Below, piece by piece: positions 43,889 to 55,989 of a DNA stretch of 64,000 nt. The DNA is taken from NCBI GenBank assembly GCA_038030265.1, contig CM075937.1, forward strand, positions 21,080,001 through 21,144,000. The letters run 5' to 3'. Each line of letters starts with the position of its first letter. Positions within the stretch are counted from its first letter, which is position 1. Below the pieces are notes generated by a model. That model did not search any database. It saw only the letters and a program-made list of their open reading frames with translations, and had not been told where the DNA came from. Made by a program: the position numbers and the translations under genes. Source of the DNA: Corythucha ciliata (lineage: Eukaryota > Arthropoda > Insecta > Hemiptera > Tingidae).

Positions 43889-46800
43889 AGGCTGGAAGTA
43901 AAATGCACTTTGCCAATCGGTCCAACATTTCCTCTTCTTTTGTTCTATTACTTTCATGTTTCTTTTGCTCTTTTGTCTTGTTTTTACTGCGTTCTAGGGC
44001 AGTTTTAAATTAATTTTTTCTTTTTTTGGGGGGGTTTGAAAATTGGGTTCGCGATTATGATATTGCGGAACGCTTTACAAAGTCAGCAAATTTTGAATGA
44101 GTTTAGGGATAAAGGGCGCGTTCCAGGCAGTATAGCGTATACCAAAGAAGGAGTGAACCTCCCCTCCTCTGTTCCCTTTCAGAAAAGTCACTCTAGAAAT
44201 CACAGATCTTAGGTCCTTCCTGTAAATCTGAATTATTTGTATTGTATAAGGCTCTTGAACCCTTGAGTGTGGAGTGTGTCTTTGTACCCACTCTGGCTGG
44301 ACGCCCACAAAGATTGAGTTTCGTATTGAGAGGCAGCGCTTGCGTCAGGCGTTCGTGTCTGGGCGTCGGCTTCCAGAAAATCGGGGATGGTACTTTTGCA
44401 CGTGCGCGTATCTGACGCGCCTTGCCCGCGTCCGTATAATTCATTCTGTTTACTCGTTGTCAGTATGAAATTACATAGCATCATGACCACACTGAAACTC
44501 GCTTTGATGTAGCTGTTAGAAGAGGAGTTACTCTTACTATTGAAGAAAAGGAAATGCATTGCTCCTTTTTTCAAAAGTAAAAGAGTAATGGTGGGCGGGG
44601 TACGATTCATATTGTATCTTGAAAACGATGAGAAGTTTCCAGAGGGCCAGACGCGTCAAAGGTACGTCACGCCAGCTGGCCAAAGCTTACACGTTGCAGG
44701 TGTAGGGAGTTTTGCAGGTTGTAATGACAGGGCGAGGAGTGATAGCCGTGGGTGGATCGAAGTGGTATCGGCATTGAGAGACCGCGGCCACTTAGGAGAG
44801 ACAACGATGGCGTTGGTGTCTGGCAGTGATGGACGGGGTTGTAGGGCGGAGTGTGGCGGAGAAATGACGCGGCCAGTACCTTGGGCATCGAGCGCCGGGA
44901 AAAGTTAACTTCAACCGCTGGAGTTGGGCATGCTGGACGAATTTTGAGTTTTGAGTTTTGATAAACTCTATTTACGGGTTGCAGTAAACTGAAGCTCAGG
45001 TCTCAGAGATCAGAGAAGAGGCCAGCTTACGTCACTTTCTCAAAATGACTCCCATCCGCGTTACATAGCCGATTTTTATACCCCCCCCCCCTTGTCACAA
45101 TAATCCCCCAATTTATCTCCAAAGCAAATCATCGAGAACCATGTGCGTCTATGGACATTTCATGCAGACTCTATAATAAAGTGTGCTAACAGGCAGAAAA
45201 CGGTGGTATCGTGGGAATAACCCATTAAAGTGATCGAAAACGCAATGAAAGCACTCTTCCAGATCAAAAATCATGTTGTGAGATCGCTATTTTCAAGCAG
45301 GGAAGTGGGGGAAATGAATAAAACATAATTTCTGATGCCAGCGATGATGCTAACCACCGCACAACATGCTTGGTCGTGCGTGATCATACCTAGCCACAAT
45401 GTTCCCAAAGCGCCGCCGCCCTTCACCAACACAAGATAAGTCACAACTTTTGGTCTTACTAGTGAGCTAGGTACAAACCTATACGGCTTTGAAAGGGTTT
45501 GCAACCAGAATTTAAGGTGATGATGGCTCGATGGTGGTTGGAAAAGAGCACCCAGTAATTTACTGAATGATGAAAGTCGTTGAAGTGTACAGGTGGATCT
45601 GGGTGTGGTGTTTGAGTCTACTGATGGATTTGGCGCTGATGAGCTCGGCAAAACTCGAGTCTGCACCGACGGGGAAACAATTTATGCGGGGGGTGGGGCA
45701 TTATTTCATGTTCACGGGCTGCAGAATAGTCAATTTCTATTGTCTCATTTGGCCGCAGTTTCCAACAATTTGTAGGTTGTAGGCATGTCCGAATAGTCAG
45801 TAAATGGTGCTGAATTGAAGTTTTCAAGTGCCATGTTGCGAGTCCGGGACCACAATGCGAGTGCAGGACCACATGACTCCGCACAGGCAAATATTAATAA
45901 AGTCAAGCCATCTCATTTCGCGAGTCAATTCTTTGGGGACGTGTGAGGCGTCAATATGTGGAAGTGGCGAGTTTCAAAAAATTAGTCGTTTGTAATTTAA
46001 TGATCGAAGAGGAGTGAGTATTACCATACTCTCCCACCCCACCTTTTATCTCTCTATCTCTCCTATAAGAGTCATTCGCATAATAATCTCCGTCCGTTGC
46101 GTATAGAAAGAATCCCGATTGTTCAAAATGATAGAAACATCAACTTGGGAGGCCTTCCACAACCCCTGAACAAGACCTCGCCGCAGGAACGTTTTTACCC
46201 TCATTGTTCTCCCGGTTGGTTTCTCGTATATTTCTGAGCTCATTTTTACAGTGCCAGTAACAAAAGCCCGTTTTGCTGAGGTATGTCTGAAATGTTTTTT
46301 TCTCGTTCATGAGTTGGGGGGGGGGGAGGGAAAAATTGGAATGTGAATTAAACGCGAGAGAGAACACTCGAAAAATGAAAACAAGCTTAAAAGGGATAGG
46401 GTTGATAAGTAGACGCCAGAATGCGGGCTTTTACTTGAAACGAACCGCAAAAAAAAATAAATAAAAATAAAAAATAAATGAATAAATAAAATAAAAAAAT
46501 AAATAAACAAACACGCAACACTGTGCTTTGTTCACCGTGAAACGCTTCACAATGATCACGCTCCAACCCCACTCACAATTTTGAAAATACGAAAAATCAT
46601 TTTTTTCATATAGTTCCCTCATTTTGAGAGATTCGCAGTGTATTTTGTGAATATGAAAAATAAGAAATGAACGGTATAAGCTGACAATCAACGACTAGGA
46701 TACATGGAATGAGACATGTCTGCTATAGATAAACTGTAGCGTGTAGGGGCTTTATTTCCCACCCTCTTCACTTTTGCGGCCGCATTTATCTCCTCATTCT

Positions 46801-49489
46801 TCTTCATTTCGCTTCAAAACTTTTTTTTTCTTTCAACCGGAAAGAAGTGATTCCAAGCCGTGAGTTGAGCACTCTCATTCAAGTGCAATGAGTGCTTTCG
46901 TGAGAATGATAATAAAAAAAACAAAACAAAAAAAGATTTGGATGCAGTCAACTCCACCAATATCCATCTAACAACTCCCTTCCAGACAACAATTCACTAC
47001 CGAAAGCTTAGGTTCGCTTGAAAAAAAAAAAATAAATAAATAAATAAAATAAAAGGGACTTAGTGAAGGGGAGAATGTTTTTTCCCCTCTCTCTCTCTTC
47101 GGGAAACCCATTTAGAATACAATGGTTTCACATGGAATGACTAAAGGCTGGAGAGGATATAAGGGAGTGATGTTTCGAGATAACCTTATTACCCCTTTTC
47201 TTACATGTAAATCTTCCTTAAATTGCACATTCTTTCCCCACTTTTTCCCCTTCAATGAATACATTATGCGGCGTACTCTTTGTGTTTCCCTCGGAAAGTG
47301 GTAGGTTGTATGGAAATGGAACGGCTAACTTTTGAGTTTCAATATACACGGAGGAGGGCGACGAAGTCGAAAAAAAATCGCAATTTCTGAATATTATTTA
47401 GGCGTTATATTAAACCATGCTGACGATCATTATAAGAGTCTGTAACAAGTTTACCACAATTTATACAAAGAAGGTTTATAGCAGTTAAGAGCAGGCTCTC
47501 GTCATGAAGGTGTCTTAGGTCTTTAAAAGAGAATTCATACAGTTGAAAGTATTTTTGCTAGATATTTCAGTGCTATTATTTATTTGCGTCTCTGTCCTCA
47601 ACTAATTAGTCATTTATACTTTTAAAAATTGATTGCTTAGTGCAGTTTTGCTTTTTATTGAACTAGGAAATTATTTATTTGGTTTGAACAATTTTGGTGG
47701 CGATATGGACATAGTACTAGTAATTCGCGGAATTTAAAAGAAAAAGAAACTGCGGGAGCTGAAGACAATTCGGGAAAAATTGAATCGAATCAAAGGGAAA
47801 TTGAATTGTTTGAAATAGCACACAAAGGTCCTTTTCATGTTTACATTGAAAGCAAAAAAGGGGATAGTAATGTCGGTAGATTACATCCGATGACCTCGGG
47901 AAAAATACTGTTTCAAAACCACCCAGAAATAGTCCAGTCAATCTAAGCTTTGGAGCGGAAGTCCCCGAATGAAGGGCGAGCGTTCAAAGCCACCTTTTCG
48001 AGGTTTTTCGCCTGTATCTCAAAACAGCTGTGTCTTAGACGACTCTTTGCGAGTTCAGAATGATAGCGTATCGAGTTCCCTATAACTTTTATTCTATACA
48101 TTTTTTAAAAATTCCTCACAGTTTTCGAGACATACGCCTCTGGAAAGAGACCTTGCATACTTGGTTGGGAAACAATCTTCCACCAAGAAAATGTGAGTGG
48201 AAGAGAGGTGAAGGGGAGAGAACTGGCTCCTGTAACCACCAAGCCCCCCCCCCCTGTACCAGATCCGGGTTCCTGTTGCAGGAAGGCCGGGGTATTCTGC
48301 TTCAAGGTCAGCAGGGGGACTGCACCAATACAGAGGCGTAGAAATAGTCCCCACAGTCTTCAGGGGCGCTGAGATATAATTATGAACTCTATCGGTCGTA
48401 ATTTAAAAAAAGAAAAATTAACTCAGAGCTCAGCTAAACATTGGGGGTACGACGCAGTGCTGCTATTCTCTCAGTCCTCTGTCGTCAGACTGGGCGACAA
48501 AAGTGCAATAAAAATGAATGTTTCAACTCAAAAATAATTTAACTATACCTAATTTTAACTTTCTCTAACTAATAAAACTTTCTGATGAAGACTTCCTGCA
48601 ATAAATGTCAAAATCGTCTCCTTATTCAGTCCTAAGATTGAGCTGATTGTGAGATGAAGGGGCGCCAAGGCTAGTGTAGCAAAAAAAGGGGGGGGGGTTT
48701 CCAACAAGCCGCGCCACTGCACCAATACCTTCCCGTTTGATGATGAGGACGACTCTATGGCTGAGGGTCCTTAACTTTTTTAAATACTCAAATATTATTG
48801 ATTTTCATTTATCGTATTCAGTATTCTTCCTTAGTATTCTTCTAGTATTCTTCCTTAGTTGGAGTTCTCAATGGAACTCGATAAATCATTTTTGTAGACT
48901 ATCTTTTGAAACCACCAAAATTCATAGCCGACAACCCCTTAAAAATAAATTGGTGCCTATGCATATATTCTCGAAGCAAATTCAATTCTCCACAACTTCT
49001 AAATTTATGCTTTACGCTAAAAGTGAACAGGTAAGAAGGTAGGATGAAAAGTTTGACAAAAAACGTGATGTAATAATAATGTTTTTGAAAAAGGTCACGT
49101 TTCAGGGTCGTATATGTATATCGAAAACTGTTGGGAATTTTTTAAAAAATGCACGGAGTAAAAGTTGAAGATAATTCAAGGAGCTTACATTCTTTTTTTA
49201 ACAGTTTTTGTCCAAGACGCACCGTTTTTTAGATACAGGCGAAAAATCACGAAATTCTTGGACAGCCAGATAAATGCTTTGAAAGACCGGCAGGGGCGGT
49301 ATTTCTATGGCAACGTAGCCGTGTCCGATCCCCCGATACAGGTTGTCGGACTTTTCATCAACGCCTTGTTTGAGAGACGTAAAAATCCAACATTTTTTAA
49401 CCAAACTATAACGGTTTTTAACACAAAACTGACGTTTTTATTTTTTTAAAACCAAAGTCATATGGAAAACCAAGTCCTCAGACTCGAGG
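43425..49489. other. Long gene-free stretch
   Basis: A T-run of about 37 bases (43,851-43,887), a C-run at 45,081-45,091, (AAAT)-type low complexity at 46,447-46,515 and 47,028-47,051, and G/C-runs near 46,316, 48,246 and 48,688 are the main features. Frames up to about 130 codons occur but none carries recognisable motifs. A small frame at 45,593-45,775 has a repeat-protein flavour (DGETIYAGGGALFHVHG) but is unsupported. No RNA gene seen. Confidence 0.45.
43605..43610 (+). terminator. Candidate poly(A) signal of the TTLL gene
   Basis: AATAAA about 180 bases after the stop codon, the first good match downstream. No cleavage data; inferred from position only. Confidence 0.45.
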
Positions 49490-49600
49490 AAAAAAATGTT
49501 TTTTATTTGGGTTGGGATTTTCGCTCCCGTTAAGAATAAAAAAGGAGAAAACCCGCCAAATACAAAAATTATTATATTTATTCTCGGTTTGAAGTTGTAG
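49490..49600 (+). repeat. Fragment shared with the MULE interior
   Basis: GGGTTGGGATTTTCGCTCCC followed by AAAACCCGCCAAATACA matches the same pair of phrases in the same order at about 29,490-29,560, with similar spacing. It may be the edge of a second, related transposon copy. No terminal repeat or transposase is seen here. Confidence 0.45.
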
Positions 49601-49776
49601 CGTGATATCTATGACATGGCCCATACGAATTTAGACTTGGAAACTGTCAATCCAAATCAACTGGGGGATACACGAAGGGACGAATAAGCCCCGCTATAAG
49701 AGTGGGGGGGGGAGAACTGCGGATTTTACCTTAGGAGCGTTCCAGACGTGACCTGCAACATGAACTACGGTGAGTT

Positions 49777-49807
<31 letters not shown>

Positions 49808-49900
49808 TCGGAGCAAAAAACCTAGCTTTTTCGCTGTAAAAATTGGAATTTCATTATCCAACTGTGTCCAGTTGGATGATTTTATATTTCGTGGCTCGTG
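49601..49900. other. Spacer with A-run
   Basis: Contains a G-run near 49,706 and a run of about 26 A residues ending at 49,802. No gene seen. Confidence 0.45.
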
Positions 49901-52160
49901 AACGCATTTTTTCAGTCAATAGACAAATCTTACCACCAAAAAGCTGCTGAATTGTGACATTGAAGCCGAGTCGCCACAAAATTACTGCATTTCAAGTTGA
50001 AAATCATATAAACTGAAATTTTTGGTCCAAATATCAGCGGAATAGCATGTTTTTGGCCCTAACTTTCGCGAAATGGTGAGTCCTGATTCAATCGATTCAA
50101 TTTTGTATTTCATTGTGGGCTTGAATCCCAGTCTAGCCTAGCTGGCCGGCCCCGGGAGCGTCCAAAGGTTGATAAATAGCTGTGAAATTACATCATTCCA
50201 AGCTAAAAATTAGTGAAATTGAAAATATTCGGGTCTAAATATCGGCTAAATTGCTAGTTATTGCTCAAAGGTTAGAGCGAGTGCTTAGTCACAACGCTAA
50301 AACCGGGAAAGAGCGATAATTCACGGTTAGAATTGAGAACAATCTCTCATTGGCATCTGAAATTGAGAAAAAACGGTAATTTGAGAAAAACTCAAATTTA
50401 GCAGAAATTTTCTGCTACTAATAAGAAAAACCTTTGATTTGCAGCTGGAATTGAGAAAACTATTTTCAGCGAAAATTGACAAAAACGCTTGCTCGTGTCT
50501 TAAATTAAAGAAAATAATTTCTAATTTCGGGTTTCTTGATGCAATTTCTAAAACAAAATAGAGATACAATCAAATAATCGCGGTGTATAGAGACTCTTTT
50601 TCAGCTGAAATGAGGAAAAATTGGTCATTCGAAGATAACAGCTTGACGAGAACGCTAATTTGCAGCAAAAGTAAAGAAAATGTCAATTCGTAGTTTCGGA
50701 AGCATCTTTGTGGCTGTAGATGAGAAAAGGCGTCAATTCATGCTATTAAAGTGATAAATTTAAAAAAAAAATAACGCTAATTCGCGGAACAGTGAATCTC
50801 CAATACAAAATACAAGGCAATGTGTAAGAGGTTGCAAAAAGGAGGACATAACCACTTTATTGTTTCTGGTTGGGGGTTTTAAGAAGGCCAAATCCAATTA
50901 GTTTGGTTTCGAAAGGATGAATGACCTCAAAATTCGGGCTTGATTGAGTCAAATCGAAAAAATGTGGTGTTTGAAGATTAAAAATCCCCAATATTGATTT
51001 TTGAGCTAGCCCAATCCACGAGTTTGCTATTTGAAAGGGTCACATTGATTTTCGAACTGGTGAAAACTGCGAAACAGATTCTTGAAAAAGCTAAGGCCAC
51101 GAAATTTGGTTTTTGAAAGAATGTAAATTCGCCAAATTAGGGTGTAAAATGCCGAAATCCGTGGAATTTATTTTGAAGAAGCAAAACCAGCAACATTTTA
51201 TTGTAAAATAGCTAAAACTCGTGGTTTAAAGAGACAAAATCACGAAATTTGCTTTTTGAAGCAGCCACTATCTGTGAAATTGGTGTTAAATTTAAATCCA
51301 CGAAATCAGGTAATGAAAGAGTAAAAATCAGCAGAACATGGTGGGATTTGAGAGCCACGATGACGAAATTTATGTTTCGACTGATAGTCCAGTCCATCAA
51401 ACGGTATTAACGGTATGTTGAAGTGGACAAAAATCTCGAATTCGTTTTTTCATTTCATTCTATGGTTTTGGGATGAGAAACACAAAATTCAACAAAATGT
51501 CCTAGTGTGTTTTGAAAAAATCGCGAAAAACCGCTAATTTTCACTGCACTTTTTTCAATTTTTCGCTTATCACTCCTAAATGACGAGTTTCACAGAAAAA
51601 AATTCAGAAAAATAATGCAGTTTTCATCGAACGCTTCGTTTCAAATTTATAGGCCAAAATGTTGCGCTGAAGAACGGAATCACTGTAAATATTCTAATTT
51701 TTCGGATTTTCCACCTCATGTTATTGCCGATGAGAAAAGCCAACTTCTGGATTCTCAGGGCCACTTCATGACTGATATTGAAAAAAAAAAGCTAATTCAT
51801 GGGGCTAAAATCGGGAAAAATCACTAAATCTCGGGTAAAATAGAGAGAAACAATTTGCCAAGCTGCATGGTCACTATAAAGCCATCAAGGTTGCATTGTC
51901 AAGAGAGGAGAAAAGCACTAATTCGATGCTTAAGTCGAAAAAAATGGCTAATTCGAGGGTGGATAAAATTGAGAAAGAGCACTCATTTGCCGATAAAATT
52001 GAGATAAACGTCCACTTTGTTGATTGAGAGATCATTTTGTCAGTTTTGAGGATAAAACTGATAATTTCAGAGGAATTTACCAGCACATTTTTCATAGGTA
52101 GTAAAAACTTTGCGATATTCGGCTGTGAAATCTCAGTTATCGGTTTCTGGGCTAAAAATT
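49901..52160. repeat. Long minisatellite block, families B and A reversed
   Basis: The largest block in the window, about 2.2 kb. 50,200-50,800 and 51,530-52,100 show units like GCTAATTCGCAGCTAAAATTGAG followed by AAAAAC. 50,880-51,400 shows reversed family-A units such as ACGAAATTTGGTTTTTGAAAG. Units are about 30 bp and diverged by substitutions and small indels. No genes. Confidence 0.6.
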
Positions 52161-54099
52161 ACAGTTTTTGAACAAAAAAGCACATACTTCATGGTTAAAT
52201 TGGATATTTCTTATAGAGAGAACATTTATGTGGTGGAAGGGCTAGCAGTTCGTGGCCACATTGCGAGGGTTGAATAGCGTATAGCCTTTTTTTCTTTGGT
52301 TAAATTGACAGTCGGAAATTCGAAATCGAAATAATATCGGATTCTCGTTCAGAAATTCTTGTGATTCACGCCTTTGATTAAATGTGTGAATCTACGGAGA
52401 TTGAATAGAAAAAATTCACTAAGAGGAAACTATAAAGAAAACATTTCGTTTCAGGAAGCTGTGTAATAGTTACCACGTACTAAAATCACCCTCACATATC
52501 CAATTAACTTTCTCATTCTGCACTACCCCTTTTCCGGTCGAGCAAAGGCGCTGATTGAAGGACTTAAATTCGACTTAGCCCGTTTCACGCTGGAAGGTGG
52601 TGAGAAAAGGTTTTGGTTGGAATTCGCAATGGAATGAGAGAGAGTGAGTGAGTGAGAGGGATAAATAGATTTAAATTTAGGTGTTTCCGGCTCAATTCGT
52701 ATGGCCTCCTAGTATAAGAAAGGTCGGTCGAATGAGAAACAGAAGAGAGAAAACAGCGTTTGGTTTTGCGGTTTGAAATCGAATTTTGTTTTCTGCCCCC
52801 CACCACCACCATCACCACCCGGCCAATCACAAAAGAATGGAAGGTCCTTCGCTGAGGTCGAAAATTCGAGGTTTTTTGCTGCGCTGGGAAGTGAAGTTTA
52901 CATTGTGTGTAGCGAATTTTAATATTAAAAGTTGTTTAAAAGCTCTTTTTAAATTCATTGAGTGTCACGCGATTTAAAACGAAAGGCTATAAACTTATCG
53001 TCTGTAAACCACCATTTGTATTGTTTTCTTCAGGGCTTCTTTCTAAGCTTACGTTACGTGAATCCTTCGAATATATGTAGCCTGATAAAAGTTTCCTCTC
53101 CTTCCATATAACACAGGCACTACGTGACTTTTCCCTCTTATTTTCCGTACAAACGGTGTTAAGGTTTTTCGGCGACCAATCCCTAAATAAGAAGCTCCGG
53201 TCACAAAGATGCCTGACTCCCCCCCCCCCTCTCATATATTTTGACGACACAAATCTGTTTTCTGCACGCCTCGATAAAAAAAAAAAAGTCCACTCTCGCG
53301 TGATAAACGTAAAAAAAAGAAAAAAAAAGTCCTTTATACTGTAGACCGTGTTATACAGATTTTGCTTTTGTTGATACGCCCAACAGAGCTTTTTAAAGCT
53401 TCTATGTGAAAGAGAAAACTTCGATGAAGATTTTTTTTTATCCGAGAGTGAATTGCTGGCATCACGTACATGCTAGAATTTATTTTGCGGTTAGTGCATT
53501 CGTATTTTGTTGAAATACGATTTTGTTGAAATTACAATGCGTCAGAGAGCTTTTCACTTCTGTAACGCAGCATGGCAGCGCCAGAACCGTAAACTTATAA
53601 AGAACTGATTGTCAAAAAGCAACTTGATAGGGCTGGGAAACCGCTCGGATCTCTTTTAGCTGGATACTTGACAATGAAATCCGTCAATGAAGTTCGTCTC
53701 GCAGAGTTCTTGTAAAGACGCTGCTCGCGATATTGCAGCTCCCTATGGGAGAAAAGCAGTTTGTTGTCTTCGCATCCGTTGATACGATGTTCTGACGTCC
53801 ACCACAGTTATGAGGTCATTCGTTCTTCGGCATGAGCATGAAAGTGCTGATGTAAGCAGAGCTGTTTCTAGCCCTCTCGGGGCCCCTCGGCGTGAATTAT
53901 CGCGGGGTCCCTCATTCGGCATATAGCCCAAATCGTCCTTGTTCGAAGCCAGCTAGGATAGGAAATCTTCAATTTGTCCCCTTAAACTGGCTCATTGTAG
54001 CGTTGAAGCTAAACATTTTATCCTATAAATACAAAAATAAATAAATAAATAAATAAATAAAAGGTATCTTGTCTCCCAAAAAACCATCTTTATTCCGTT
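52161..54099. other. Gene-free stretch
   Basis: Includes a GAGT-rich patch near 52,635, (ACC)n near 52,800, a C-run at 53,220-53,229 and (AAAT)n at about 54,033-54,061. No supported coding region or RNA gene. Confidence 0.45.
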
Positions 54100-54570
54100 A
54101 GAAAAATGTTCTCGCAAAGTCGCTTCACAGCTAAAATTGAAAACGCTAATTACCGGCTAAAATGATGAAAATCCGTTTCGCGGCTAAAACTGCCGGGGAA
54201 AAACGCTCATTCGCAGCTAAAATTGAGAGAAATCACTCATTCACTGCTAAAATGGATATAAGGAGAAAAGTGATCATTGACAGCTAAAATTGAGACATTG
54301 CCAATTCGTGATAACAATTAATAGAAAACCCTAATTTGAGCTTCCTGTGGGCAAATTTGCCGCTAACGAGGAAAACAAATTGCTAATTCGCGGCTGAAAT
54401 TGTGAAAAACGCTAGTGTGCTGTCTTTGAGTCAAGTCGGCGGCTAAAATTAAGAAAAAACTCATATTCAACGCTAAAAGTGAAAAAATCACCAATTCGCC
54501 GGTAAAATAGTAAAAATCTGCTAATTCACAGATAACATTGAGAAAACGTGCTAATGGGGAACTTGCATGA
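54100..54570. repeat. Degenerate minisatellite, family B reversed
   Basis: Clear units such as CATTCGCAGCTAAAATTGAG and CACTGCTAAAATGGA every ~30 bp. The 98-codon minus-strand frame across it is repeat-derived. Confidence 0.65.
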
Positions 54571-54783
54571 ATGCTTGATTTGGGAGTAAAGTATACCGGT
54601 GAATTGGAACGTGGACAGAGAGGGATATCAACGGTAGTTGCAGCCCGATTGGTGCGCATTTGGTGATTTTTAAATAAATTTCAAAGTTCTTCAAGAGCGG
54701 ATAGATGGTGCGAGGGGGAAATGTCGTCAATGGTCACTATTGAAGCATCTGATGAGGAAACTCTAACGGTCGATTCAGACTAT
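54571..54783. other. Spacer
   Basis: No gene or repeat structure recognised. Confidence 0.4.
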
Positions 54784-54930
54784 TCGGACGAGACGTGGGA
54801 ACAAGCTGTCCCACGTGTGATAAAAATTCTGTAAAATGCTTTCATTTGTTTACGTTCACATTGCTCTGACAAGCATCATCCCACTTGTTCCCGCGTCACG
54901 TTCGGGCAATGTGAACGTAAACAAACAAAA
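54784..54930. repeat. Nested palindromic element
   Basis: A 20-bp perfect inverted repeat (TTTGTTTACGTTCACATTGC at 54,845-54,864 and its complement at 54,906-54,925) encloses 41 bp. A second pair, GACGTGGGAACAAG upstream and CTTGTTCCCGCGTC inside, crosses it. This fits a small foldback-type MITE, but no target duplication was found. Confidence 0.5.
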
Positions 54931-54949
54931 TCCTTTTTAGTCTAGGCAA

Positions 54950-55160
54950 AGTACGCGAAAAAAGTCATAAAAAGGAAACTTTTCCGTCCAGGGGCCGTAT
55001 TCCGAAGCATGTGAAAATGCCGCAAAAAACGGTTGCTATGGCGGGATAACGTTATTTCTCGGCTTCCTTGGATCCCGCTTGCGGGATTTTTTCCCGACCG
55101 TTCAGAATAAGCCCTCTGGACGGATCGGAATGCGGTTTTTTGCATTCGCTTCCAAAAATT
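54950..55160. repeat. Imperfect inverted-repeat element
   Basis: TTCCGTCCAGGGGCCGTATT near 54,980 and, read inward from the right near 55,125, TCCGTCCAGAGGGCTTATTC form imperfect ~25-bp terminal inverted repeats. A second small hairpin (CGGGATTTTTTCCCG) sits inside. Probably a small DNA transposon remnant. Confidence 0.45.
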
Positions 55161-55339
55161 ATTTGTAAAAAATTAACCTAATTTTCATTAGGGAGAAACC
55201 GGAAATTGCATTGCTGCAGCGAAAAGTGCATTCACAAAATGCATTATCTGGGAGGCCTTTTGGAAGATTGGTAAATAAGTGTCAGAACTGGCCCAGATCG
55301 GGTACTCGGGGGTTTTCGAGGTCGCTGATCTCGAATATG

Positions 55340-55840
55340 ATGTTCAAATTGACCCCCCAACACCTAGTGCACCAGAACCTAACCGTAAACGTCATCTCCG
55401 TGGCTTTTCATGGCACAGTCCAAAAAGACCAACCGAAAATTATTATGGGGGGTTTTTGGGGCGCTTAATTCAAATATGGCTTCGGCGAACACCCCGCGGA
55501 CACCTGGTGCGCCCCAACCTGGACGTGGCCGTTCTCTCCGAGAATTTTCCTAACAAGAGTGTCAAAAACACCCAAAAATCATTTTCGGTTCGCTTTTTCG
55601 AGTGATTGTGTGTACAACACTCAGAGAAGACGTTCAGGTCCAGGTTGCCGTGTACCAGGTGCTCGGGGGATCGTTTTCGACGTGAATTTCTGCTTCAGCT
55701 CCCCATAAAACTCCCCCACCATGATTTTTGGATTGTTTTTGACACTCTTGTCAGGAAATTTCTCGGAGAGGACGTCCACGTTCTCGTTGGGACACACCAG
55801 GTGTCCGCGGGGAGTTCGCCGAAGCCATAATTGTGAAACA
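55340..55840. repeat. Cluster of a ~125-bp unit: two direct copies and one inverted
   Basis: The copy at 55,477-55,582 and the inverted copy at 55,722-55,829 agree at about 90% (roughly 11 differences in 108). A more diverged direct copy starts near 55,346, about 125 bp upstream. Arms contain TATGGCTTCGGCGAAC, CCGCGGACACCTGGTG and AAGAGTGTCAAAAACA. Both arms read as similar peptides (WLRRTPRGHLV) but no start, stop or codon evidence supports a gene. Confidence 0.65.
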
Positions 55841-55989
55841 TCGCTGGTGAATGGCCATTCACCTGAGGGTTCTCGCACGGATTCAAGAATATTTTTATAG
55901 TTGAAGGAGGAAGAATAAATGCTTCGATAATTTTCAGTAATATAGGTGATTTTTAATGTTTAGCGCTGGAAGATGTTTCAGTTGTACGA

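Noticed and set aside
44540..44908. 122-codon open frame
   Set aside because: No domain recognised and strong overlap with comparable frames on the other strand.
45593..45775. Small frame with DGETIYAGGGALFHVHG
   Set aside because: Resembles a beta-propeller repeat only superficially; no neighbouring exons or splice signals recognised.
55279..55878. Pair of open frames sharing a peptide on opposite strands
   Set aside because: Explained by the inverted repeat; no independent sign of coding.
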